DNA of 64,000 nt from Myxococcota bacterium (lineage in GTDB: Bacteria; Myxococcota; XYA12-FULL-58-9; JALHOP01). Both the position numbers and the translations under genes were made by a program. Location: NCBI GenBank assembly GCA_022842935.1, contig JALHOP010000012.1:122886-186885 (forward strand), read 5' to 3'. The notes below the pieces were generated by a model, which had not been told where the DNA came from, searched no databases, and worked only from the letters and a program-made list of their open reading frames with translations. Below are positions 45,593 to 52,759 of this stretch, piece after piece (within the stretch, counting starts at the first letter, position 1; each line of letters starts with the position of its first letter).

Positions 45593-45599
45593 CTGCGAC

Positions 45600-46112
45600 T
45601 CACTGCTGAACGGGCCGCGCGGCCGCGATCGAAGCTGCCGCTTGCTGGCATGCCTCGCGGACAGCGGCCGACTTGTCGCTCTCTGCCATCCGTGTCGTTA
45701 CCTCGAACGCGTCGAGCTGCTTGCGCAGGCCGGCGAGCTCGCAGCCCGCGGCGCGCACGTCTTCGTCGCGATGACCGAGGAGGCGCGTGAGCACGTCGCC
45801 TCCGCGGCGCGCGGCGCGAAGCTCGCGTAATTCGGCAGCGTGTTGCGGCCACAGGAGGATGAGGAAGAGGGTGGCGAGCCCGACCTGGAAAGCCGCACGC
45901 GGGAAGGGGTAGCCGTTCTTTGCGACCTGGAAGTAGCGGTCGATGGCGTAGGCGGCCACGAAGATCGTGAAGGCCGCCGGAGCGGCGAGAGCGGTCCAGA
46001 TCGGAAGGCTCCCGGTGCGTACGGCCGCCCAGACCTTGTCCGCCAACAGGAACGCGGCTGCAGCGCTGGTGAGGAGCAGCGCGAATACGATGAAGCGCAC
46101 GATGCGCGGCAT
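45600..46112 (-). CDS. Membrane protein with soluble helical tail
   Basis: A 170-residue protein with three hydrophobic segments at about residues 5-25, 36-56 and 70-90, followed by a helical soluble tail with LLGHRDEDVRAAGCELAG, which resembles a HEAT-type repeat. The start MPRIVRFIVFALL at 46112 gives a normal short N-terminus; the GTG at 46133 is an alternative. It ends 7 bases before the response regulator gene, so it may be the first gene of that operon. Family unknown. The 235 bases upstream (46113-46347) hold nothing I can support. Confidence 0.6.
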   Translation of the reverse strand: MPRIVRFIVFALLLTSAAAAFLLADKVWAAVRTGSLPIWTALAAPAAFTIFVAAYAIDRYFQVAKNGYPFPRAAFQVGLATLFLILLWPQHAAELRELRAARRGGDVLTRLLGHRDEDVRAAGCELAGLRKQLDAFEVTTRMAESDKSAAVREACQQAAASIAAARPVQQ

Positions 46113-46347
46113 GTGACGAGGTGTGCCGTCCACGCGCCCGGTCTAGCATGCTTGCTACCGCGCCGCGAGGCAGCGCACATCATTGCCTGACGCTGTCGAT
46201 GTGGGCTGTCGCGGCGGGCCACGGGGTGTGAGCCACCGTGCTCTGGGAGGGCGATAGCTGGTGGCGTCGCGCTTGCTCATCGTGCCAACGCCCGGCTACC
46301 TGGAGCGTGCCATTGGGCCGATTCGTATGGGTGCGAGGCCTGCGCCG

Positions 46348-47379
46348 CTACTTGCTTTGGTAGATGGCGACCATCTGATTGGCCTTCTGGTTGGCGCGAT
46401 CCCAGCGGCCATCGGTCGCAAGCTCGCCGAACTCGGAGAGAAGCTTCTGGATCTGCGAGCTGCGCCCCTGGTCGAGCTTTGTGCTCGCATAGGCTCGATT
46501 GATCCGGGTCATCTTGCCCTGCACGAAGGCGCTATTGACGACGATGGCGTCGACCGTCTTATCGAGCTTGAGGAGCGCGTCTTGTGCTCCCGCGTAGTCT
46601 TTCGACTTCAGCGATGCACGCGCGCTCTGATCGAGCTCCCGAGCGGTCGGCGGTAGGTCGTCCGGCAAGAGGCCCCGATACTCCATCTTGCGCATGACCT
46701 CGCGGCGCAGCGAACCCACGCTTGCCGCGGTAGGATTTGCGGCCGCATTTGCTTGCGCGGCAGCTGCGACCACGACGGTGCGCGTGTTGCCCGCGTTCGT
46801 CAGGAGTGCCTGGGCGTCGCGCAGTGTCTTCACCACTTCGGCCTCGCGCTCGGCAACGGACTTCTCGCGATGCGCGAGGTCGGCCTCGCGCCTCGCCAGA
46901 TCGCGCTCCCTCTTGGCCATGATCTCTTCGCGCTGCTGGATGGTCTGGGTGCCTTTCGGTTGCTCGAGCCGCGAGATCTTCTCGAGCAAAACGTTCTTGT
47001 CGCGCTCGAGCTTGTCGCGGTCTTCCTGGAAGCTACGTAGCCGTGCATTGAGTCGCGCTTCTTCGTCTTGGACGCGCTTCTGGTCGGCCTCGAGCTTGTC
47101 ACGCTGCGATTTGTCCTTCTTGGACAGGCTCGCGAGCTTCTCGTTGATCTCGGCGCGCTCGCGCTCGATGCGCGCCTGCTCTTCTTCGACGTTGGCGCGT
47201 TCCTTCTTGAGTGACTGCTCCTCCTCGAGGATACGCGTCTTGTCGGCCTCGACGACAATCGACATCTCTTCGACCGGCGCCGTCCCCGCGCCATCTTTTT
47301 CGTGATCCTTGCAGGCGAGGAGCGGACCCGTGAGTAACGGCAGGGTCGCGCAGAGCGCTAAGGCTTGGGTATTGGTCAT
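46348..47379 (-). CDS. Coiled-coil lipoprotein
   Basis: A 343-residue protein with a lipobox PLLACK near residue 23. It carries a long coiled coil, about residues 50-190, rich in Glu/Arg/Lys (EEEQSLKKERANVEEEQAR, and RDLARREADLAHREKSV). The C-terminal 120 residues look globular and helical (SLKSKDYAGAQDALLKLDKT, FGELATDGRWDRANQKANQM), TPR-like in part. Probably anchored in a membrane and extended into the periplasm. The family is not recognised. The region between it and the next gene (47380-47806) has no other supported gene. Confidence 0.7.
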   Translation of the reverse strand: MTNTQALALCATLPLLTGPLLACKDHEKDGAGTAPVEEMSIVVEADKTRILEEEQSLKKERANVEEEQARIERERAEINEKLASLSKKDKSQRDKLEADQKRVQDEEARLNARLRSFQEDRDKLERDKNVLLEKISRLEQPKGTQTIQQREEIMAKRERDLARREADLAHREKSVAEREAEVVKTLRDAQALLTNAGNTRTVVVAAAAQANAAANPTAASVGSLRREVMRKMEYRGLLPDDLPPTARELDQSARASLKSKDYAGAQDALLKLDKTVDAIVVNSAFVQGKMTRINRAYASTKLDQGRSSQIQKLLSEFGELATDGRWDRANQKANQMVAIYQSK

Positions 47380-47638
47380 CGTGCGCTAAAAGGTTAGCAG
47401 CTTGGCAATTTGCCGCAACCGGGCGCCATCGCGGGGCTTCCTGTCGGAGTGTGGGTGTACGGTGCGGGCCAGGATGCATCAACTCGGCTTGTGGCGCCCA
47501 GATGGGGGGGCGGACGTTGCGGAGGAGGTCGCGCACTGGCCTCCGGACGCTGAGCGCTCGCCTGGCGTCAGTGGCAGACCCCCGAGCGCCAATGACGACA
47601 CGAGCGCCGATGGCCCAATGAGCCCCGGCGACGGCTCT

Positions 47639-47715
47639 CTGAGTGCCGATGTCCGATGGCCGAGCACCGAGGTCCGAACCACGAATGCCGATGGCCGATT
47701 GGCGGTCACCGAGGG
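47639..47715. repeat. Second, degenerate heptad-repeat tract (CCGANNN)
   Basis: Eleven consecutive in-phase seven-base units. From 47646 they read CCGATGT, CCGATGG, CCGAGCA, CCGAGGT, CCGAACC, ACGAATG, CCGATGG, CCGATTG, a diverged unit, and CCGAGGG at 47709, so eight have CCGA and one ACGA. Weaker in-phase units continue to about 47757 (CCAAACA, CCGCATC, CCGGCCG). This lies in the 427-base gap 47380-47806 in which I support no gene, since the open frame there is made of this repeat. Confidence 0.7.
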
Positions 47716-47806
47716 AGGGTTGCCAAACACCGCATCAGACACAGGGGGGGCCGGCCGGCTAAACGAGGACGCTGGCCACGACCCAGTCGCTAGGACCCCA
47801 GAAACG

Positions 47807-48481
47807 ATGGCGCGCGCCCTGTCGCGTTACACGGGGCGCGGGGTTCGCTGCACCTTCACGCGCAACCGCTCGACGATGATTTCGTATCGCGAGCGTCACG
47901 GTGGCTTGCTCGACGTCCGCCTGCACCACATGTTTCTCGAGGCCCCCGACCCCGTCATCGCCGCGCTCGCCGTTTTTCTCACCGGCCGCGATCGACGGGC
48001 CGCCGCCGTCATCGACGGCTTCATACGAGCGCGTCAGACCGAAGCGCCGCCTGCCGAGGTGCGTTGTGTGCCCCAAGGCCGTTTTCATGACCTGCGAGAG
48101 CTCTTCGATCGTCTAAACGCGACGTTCTTCCATGGCGCTTGCGTCGCGCGCATCACCTGGGGAAATGCCGGCTCACGGCGCTATCGACGTTCCATTCAGC
48201 TCGGCTGTTACGTGCGCAGCGAGTCGCTCATTCGCATCCACCCGTGTCTCGACCAGGCTTTCGTGCCCGAGTTTTACGTTGCGTGGATTGTCTTCCACGA
48301 GATGTTGCACGAAGTGTTCGGTGTCGAGCGGCACGGCAGTCGTTACTCCGTGCATCCCCCCGAGTTCGTTGCCATCGAGCAGACGTATCCTGACTACGCG
48401 CGCTGCAAGACGTGGGAAGAGCAGAACCTGCCGCGTCTCTTGCGCTTCAGACCCGCAGCTAACCGCTCTGGTGTACGCTAG
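47807..48481 (+). CDS. SprT-like zinc metallopeptidase
   Basis: A 224-residue protein. The zinc motif HEMLH occurs in AWIVFHEMLHEVFGVE (His near residue 165), followed by a further HPPEFVAIE. Upstream, LRELFDRLNATFFHGACVARITWG is the SprT-type helix and strand pattern. The ATG at 47807 is chosen because upstream frame codons fall in the heptad repeat tract, so the true protein begins MARALSRYTG. Family members cleave DNA-protein crosslinks or act as chaperone-like proteases. SprT usually has a C-terminal zinc ribbon, which I do not see here. Confidence 0.78.
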   Translation: MARALSRYTGRGVRCTFTRNRSTMISYRERHGGLLDVRLHHMFLEAPDPVIAALAVFLTGRDRRAAAVIDGFIRARQTEAPPAEVRCVPQGRFHDLRELFDRLNATFFHGACVARITWGNAGSRRYRRSIQLGCYVRSESLIRIHPCLDQAFVPEFYVAWIVFHEMLHEVFGVERHGSRYSVHPPEFVAIEQTYPDYARCKTWEEQNLPRLLRFRPAANRSGVR

Positions 48482-48631
48482 AGCGGTACGCGCTTAAGCG
48501 GACACGGGCGGAACCGCGCGAACGGACAGCGCGGCACCTAGTAGCGAACAGTTTTGATCGTGTCTAGTGCAGATTTCTCTGGCATTGACCCGCCCAGATT
48601 GACCACAATACCGGACAGGAGATTTTGCACT

Positions 48632-48904
48632 ATGAAACCAGGTCCCACGCGTCACATCGTTGCTGAAAACCTTCGCCGCGAGCTCGAGGCCCAGTCCCTC
48701 AGCATGAATGAGTTCGCGAGCCACGCCGGCGTGTCGCGCTCACAGGTCTACGACGTCCTTGCTGCTCGCAAGGCCCCGTCGGTCGACTGGCTGCAGAAAG
48801 TTAGCGAAGCCCTCAAGATCGAGCCGTGGAGCTTGCTCAAGAAGGGCGCCAAGGCTGCCGGCAAGAGCGGTGGCAAGGCAAAGGCCAAGAAGAAGAAGAA
48901 GTAA
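48632..48904 (+). CDS. Small XRE-family helix-turn-helix protein with Lys-rich tail
   Basis: A 90-residue DNA-binding protein. The XRE/Cro-like HTH is LRRELEAQSLSMNEFASHAG, then VSRSQVYDVLAARKAPSVDW. AGGAG lies 10 bases before the ATG at 48632. The last 20 residues (about 70-90) are almost only Lys, Ala and Gly with a terminal run of five Lys, resembling a histone-H1-like tail. Such a tail could add non-specific DNA affinity. Target genes are unknown. It lies 150 bases downstream of the SprT-like gene. Confidence 0.85.
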   Translation: MKPGPTRHIVAENLRRELEAQSLSMNEFASHAGVSRSQVYDVLAARKAPSVDWLQKVSEALKIEPWSLLKKGAKAAGKSGGKAKAKKKKK

Positions 48905-48926
48905 GCGCGCGAGCGCGTTCTCGTTG

Positions 48927-48948
48927 TTCCCGCCACTCGAGGCGGGGA
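48927..48948. terminator. 8-bp hairpin after the XRE gene
   Basis: TTCCCGCC and GGCGGGGA pair around loop ACTCGA with one T-G wobble, between the convergent XRE gene (plus) and an unknown gene (minus). There is no T-run, so it is a weak terminator candidate. Confidence 0.3.
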
Positions 48949-49026
48949 GTGCTCATCGCGAATGGCGTGCGCGCGGCCTTGGTTGCCCGCATCAATCCGC
49001 GCCCGCCATCGCAAGAGCGCCGACCG

Positions 49027-50085
49027 TTACGCGCCGTTCGAACCTTCTGTGCGCTCGGCTTCGGGAGTCTCGGCGATCCGCTTGGGCCAGAACGTGACGA
49101 ACGGATCGCCATCCTTCATGCCTTGGCTCACGGCTTTGGCCTCAGCCAGGTCTTTCGCCGTCGCGGCCGGCAGTGTGTAAATCGCCGCGAGTGGGACCAC
49201 CGAGGCGACGGCCTGCATGAGCTGTGAAAGCCCCATATTGGTGCGCGCGCGGCTCTCGGCCTCGTCTTCCGTCAACGCGCCCCAGATGCTGAAGCCGGCC
49301 GCAAAGGCAGCCGCGGCCACAGGGCCAACCGGACCCCATCCAACGACGGTCATGGCGCCGTTGATGGCTGCCTGGGTCTGTTCGTTGCGAAGCGTAGAAA
49401 TGGGATCGATGACCCACGGGGCATAACACCGCACTCCGCCATCGCGGTCGACCACCTCGACGATGACTCGGGTCGCCACCATCTCGGCATTGTCGACGCG
49501 CCGGATGAGGTCGCGCCCGGCTTCGTATCGCGACGCGGCGGTCGTGGCCGCCTGGATACCGGCGTTTACGAGGCGGCCAGCCGCCAAGACGCCTTCTTTG
49601 GCGATGACGCCGCTTGCGACAACGCCGTCGCGGACGCGCGGAGGGGTGCGATCGGCGACCCAGGTACCCGCCGACCGTGCTGCTTGTTTGGCGGCGCTGC
49701 CCACCGCGTCTGCGATGCGCCAGCCGAGGCTTGGCTTCTGTTGCCCCTGGACGGCGGTCCTCACCGCATCTTCGAGGATTTCCTTGAACTGCTCCTCGGC
49801 AGCATGCGCGACCCTCACGGGATCCTTCACGTCGACGGGCTTGGTGCCACCGTTGCCGGTATTGACGCGCACGGTGACGGCCGCCCACTTCACCCCGTCC
49901 TTTTCGAGCTCTTTGACGACCGCTGCGAGGCCCCGGGCATGAACGAGATCGAGTGGACCTGAGAGCTTTGTGCGCAAGATGGCTGGACCCCGTAGACGCA
50001 AAAAGCGCCAGATCGCGCTGTTTGCGTCCGGGTTATCGGTAGGGCTGGGGTCAGGTTGCGTTGCGGCCCATGACACGCGTGGCAC
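49027..50085 (-). CDS. Unknown protein with two hydrophobic helices
   Basis: A protein of about 352 residues if it starts at GTG 50085, where TAGTG overlaps the stop of the preceding gene by one base. Around residues 60-100 a beta strand phrase VKWAAVTVRVNTGNGGTKPV is followed by an Ala-rich helical region (AVGSAAKQAARSAGTWVADR). Two hydrophobic helices lie near 240-270 (VVGWGPVGPVAAAAFAAGFS) and 295-320 (VASVVPLAAIYTLPAA). No signal peptide or known domain. The start is uncertain (another GTG at 50076). It is the third gene of a co-directional group. Confidence 0.55.
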   Translation of the reverse strand: MPRVSWAATQPDPSPTDNPDANSAIWRFLRLRGPAILRTKLSGPLDLVHARGLAAVVKELEKDGVKWAAVTVRVNTGNGGTKPVDVKDPVRVAHAAEEQFKEILEDAVRTAVQGQQKPSLGWRIADAVGSAAKQAARSAGTWVADRTPPRVRDGVVASGVIAKEGVLAAGRLVNAGIQAATTAASRYEAGRDLIRRVDNAEMVATRVIVEVVDRDGGVRCYAPWVIDPISTLRNEQTQAAINGAMTVVGWGPVGPVAAAAFAAGFSIWGALTEDEAESRARTNMGLSQLMQAVASVVPLAAIYTLPAATAKDLAEAKAVSQGMKDGDPFVTFWPKRIAETPEAERTEGSNGA

Positions 50086-50573
50086 TAGGAAGCTGAAGTG
50101 ACTTGAGGCGACTCGCCTCGTGTCCAGGTCCGTGCGGGCGTTGCTTGCGCTATCCTGGGGACGACCGTCGTTCGCACGCCGGCCGCAGCTTGCTCGAAAG
50201 CGACGGAGAAGCGCGGGAGTAGCCCTGCGGCGTGACGCGCTTCTCGCACTTGCGGTGGCTCGGGGGCGATCCAGTCGGGAAGCGCCGCGATGTCCCGAAG
50301 CAGCGCCGTGGTCGCCATGGCGAAGCGGTCGGCGTTTCGCCGACTTGCCGCCGCTTTGTCCTGGTCGAAGCCGGAGAGGGCTTTCGCCCTCCACTCGGCA
50401 GCTCGCGAGATCTTCTCGTGGGGATCGACGATTTCACGGAGGAAGAGCGTCTGGCGCCGTGCGGCTGCCTTCTGGCGCAGGGATGCGAGCTCGGTCTCGG
50501 CGGCGCGTCGCGTCGCTGCGACTCGTTCGAGTGCGGGCAACGCCGCGTGGGGCTCGAATCCTGCTTTGGTCAT
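50085..50573 (-). CDS. Unknown helical protein
   Basis: A 162-residue Ala/Arg-rich helical protein (MTKAGFEPHAALPALERVAA). The ATG at 50573 is chosen over one at 50624 because the latter adds a Cys-rich odd stretch. Long amphipathic helices span most of the length (AAETELASLRQKAAARRQT). No family recognised. It sits between two unknown genes on the same strand and shares a one-base overlap with the downstream one, which implies coupling. Confidence 0.5.
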   Translation of the reverse strand: MTKAGFEPHAALPALERVAATRRAAETELASLRQKAAARRQTLFLREIVDPHEKISRAAEWRAKALSGFDQDKAAASRRNADRFAMATTALLRDIAALPDWIAPEPPQVREARHAAGLLPRFSVAFEQAAAGVRTTVVPRIAQATPARTWTRGESPQVTSAS

Positions 50574-50654
50574 GCAGCCCACGTGTCGAACGGTGCGCGC
50601 GCCGCACGCGGCGAGCGCGCGCACCTTTCGAGACGCTAGAGGCGTGATACTACC

Positions 50655-51389
50655 TTAGGCTTTGCGAGGTTCTTCCTTGCTGGCTGGCTGACCGCCCTGC
50701 GCCACGACCTCGGCTGCTGGCTGCGCGGCGGCCTTAGCTTCGCGGGCCGAAGCAGTCTGCTGCCCGGCGGCCGGGGCCTCGGCTGGAGCTGGAGCTGGAG
50801 CTGGAGCCTGCTCGGAAGCACCCTCGGCGGGGGCCGGGGCGGTCTCGACGGGAGCGGGCGCGGGAGCCGGAGCCGGCTGGCTTGGCGGCGGGAACGGCTT
50901 GCCACCACCGGGGACGTTCACGTCCGGGATGCGCTTCTTGGCCGCCGCCGTCGCGGTCACGGTCGCGTCCATGCCTGCCTTAGCACTGAGGAACGCGCCA
51001 GGAAGCTCGCGCGCGACGCCAGCCGAGGCGACGTACGGTGCCGTGGTCGGATCGTGGGGCGCAGACTGCTCAATCATGTAAGCGGTCAAACCACCGTGGG
51101 TTTGGCGAATGGCGGTTGCGCCCTCGCCGGCGCGCTCGACAACGTCGGCCACTTGCCCGTCGATGAGCCCGCCCATGAACTCTCGGGCCTTCTCGTTGAC
51201 GAAGGTGCTCGCCTCGAGAATGCCGAGCAGCGCGCTGCTCTTTGCCTGATGCGCGGCGCCGCGCGTCTCGACCTCTTGCACGACTGCTTTGCGCTGGACG
51301 CCTGCACCTTGGGCGGCGTTATTGATCAACTTCGCCGCTTCGTCTGGAGTTGGAGCGGGCGTGGGGGACTGATTAACGGACAAGCTCAT
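50655..51389 (-). CDS. Unknown protein with Pro/Ala-rich C-terminus
   Basis: A 244-residue protein. AGAGGG lies 8 bases before the ATG at 51389. The first 150 residues are helical (AAKLINNAAQGAGVQRKAVV, VARELPGAFLSAKAGMDAT). The rest is Pro/Ala repeats encoded by GGAGCT-type hexamers (PAPAPAPVETAPAPAEGA), ending with a Glu/Lys-rich tip. No signal peptide. The upstream DNA carries two pairs of direct repeats. Function unknown. Confidence 0.6.
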   Translation of the reverse strand: MSLSVNQSPTPAPTPDEAAKLINNAAQGAGVQRKAVVQEVETRGAAHQAKSSALLGILEASTFVNEKAREFMGGLIDGQVADVVERAGEGATAIRQTHGGLTAYMIEQSAPHDPTTAPYVASAGVARELPGAFLSAKAGMDATVTATAAAKKRIPDVNVPGGGKPFPPPSQPAPAPAPAPVETAPAPAEGASEQAPAPAPAPAEAPAAGQQTASAREAKAAAQPAAEVVAQGGQPASKEEPRKA

Positions 51390-51404
51390 AGCGAAACCCT
51401 CTTT

Positions 51405-51499
51405 GCGTCAGTTGCGGCGGCGTTGGTGACGAGGTTATCGAATGACACTGCGTCAGGTTGCGCTAAAGAGAGACGAAAGTAGCCGTAACGAGATTATCG
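51405..51499. promoter_or_regulatory. Two pairs of direct repeats upstream of an unknown operon
   Basis: GCGTCAGTTGCG (51405) and GCGTCAGGTTGCG (51450) form one pair, and CGAGGTTATCG (51430) and CGAGATTATCG (51489) the other. They lie interleaved within 100 bases ahead of the minus-strand gene starting at 51389, in the otherwise empty gap 51390-51565. They could be regulator sites. Confidence 0.35.
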
Positions 51500-51565
51500 C
51501 GCGGATCGTCGCGTCTGTTCGGCCCTAGACCCCTGACAACTCTGCAGGAGCAAAGGTGATTTCGA

Positions 51566-52759
51566 TCACAGGTGGGTCGGCTCGGGCTCGATCCACCGCG
51601 TCGGCCACACGGCGTCGAGCCGTGGCACGTCCTTGCAGACGTCCGTCAGGTCGAAAATGGGTACCATCGTCGGGGCCGTCGTGCGGCGACTGAACAGAGC
51701 AGCGTCGAAGCGCGCGTCCGCGACGAGGCCGTTGCAGGTGCGCCGCATGTGGTTCCAGAACATGATGGGGTCGCAATGGACGCGCACCGAGCCGCTGGTG
51801 GGCAGCGCCTCTTCGACGACGATGCCCCGCTCTGGCGCGGTGATGAAGGCGACGTGCTCACAGCGTGAGAAGGCATCGAACATGTCGAGCGACAAGAAAC
51901 GCCCCTCACCGGTCAGTGCCGAGTCGCCCGGGTAGAGCGCGGGCGTAAGCTGACAGAGCCCGAAGACCCCGACGAAGGCGTAGACGAGTCGCGACGCCCG
52001 TCCGCCGAAGAAGACGCCGAAGTCGAGCCCACGGTAAGTCCACCAGACGATCGGGAAGACGGCGAGCAGGCAGGCCATCACGCAGGGATAGAAGAAACCG
52101 ACGATGTGCCACGAGAACCCGTGAAATGCGGCGAGCTGGGCGAGGGTGGCCCATCGTACCCACCCGTGCCGCGATAGCAACCCGAAGACCAAGACGAGCT
52201 CGAGGACGACGACGTACGCCAAAGCGAATCGCTCGAGTACCGTTCCGTCGAGGATGCTCGGCTGAATGAGGGCCGCGCCGGACAGCCACTCGATGTTGAG
52301 CTTGAGAGCGCCCGCACCAACGTAGAACGCAACGAGTGCCGCTTGCACGACGTCGAGTCTGCGCGGCGCCATGAAGTACGCGATCGTCGCCATGAGCGGC
52401 ATGTCGTGATAGTTGCCCATGAGCCTGAAGTCCTGCGCGATCACTGCGAGCTTGACCATCGTGAGCACGGCAAGGCCCAAGAGTGCGGTTGCGCGTAGGC
52501 GCCGCGACATGAAAAGGGCTAGGACGAGCGCCGAACCGACCGCATAGATGGTTAGTCCTCCCTCGGCGAATGACCGCAAAAGCGGACGATAGCGCTCGCA
52601 GTCCGGGAGCTGTGGCCAACAGACCGCGCCATCGCGCCGGGCAATACGCGGCACCATGTTCCACCAGAAATAGGCGGTGAGCAGATGGGTAGCCGCGAGT
52701 GCCGCGCCAACGTACGCCGACGCGCAGTCCCGAAGGCTCGAGCGCGGCTCAGCCTCCAT
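51566..52759 (-). CDS. Multi-pass membrane protein, HTTM-like
   Basis: A 397-residue protein with about eight hydrophobic segments (for example AALAATHLLTAYFWWNMV and AYVVVLELVLVFGLLSRHG). The FHGFSWHIVGFFYPCVMA segment and general layout resemble HTTM domains (related to vitamin K-dependent gamma-carboxylase), which are predicted redox membrane enzymes. The last 110 residues are soluble with several Cys. The start ATG at 52759 overlaps the end of the Cys-repeat lipoprotein gene by 11 bases, so the two are likely produced together. Function is inferred only weakly. Confidence 0.65.
   Translation of the reverse strand: MEAEPRSSLRDCASAYVGAALAATHLLTAYFWWNMVPRIARRDGAVCWPQLPDCERYRPLLRSFAEGGLTIYAVGSALVLALFMSRRLRATALLGLAVLTMVKLAVIAQDFRLMGNYHDMPLMATIAYFMAPRRLDVVQAALVAFYVGAGALKLNIEWLSGAALIQPSILDGTVLERFALAYVVVLELVLVFGLLSRHGWVRWATLAQLAAFHGFSWHIVGFFYPCVMACLLAVFPIVWWTYRGLDFGVFFGGRASRLVYAFVGVFGLCQLTPALYPGDSALTGEGRFLSLDMFDAFSRCEHVAFITAPERGIVVEEALPTSGSVRVHCDPIMFWNHMRRTCNGLVADARFDAALFSRRTTAPTMVPIFDLTDVCKDVPRLDAVWPTRWIEPEPTHL

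Noticed and set aside
46261..46656. Plus-strand 131-codon frame near the coiled-coil lipoprotein
   Set aside because: Most of it is antisense to the C-terminal domain of the lipoprotein gene, and it has no ribosome-binding site or domain.
48585..48613. Promoter TTGACC with a -10 box before the XRE gene
   Set aside because: The -35 match is good but no hexamer at suitable spacing resembles a -10 box.
50545..50580. GGCTCGAATCC looks like a tRNA T-loop
   Set aside because: No acceptor, D-arm or anticodon arm can be folded around it; it lies in a coding region.
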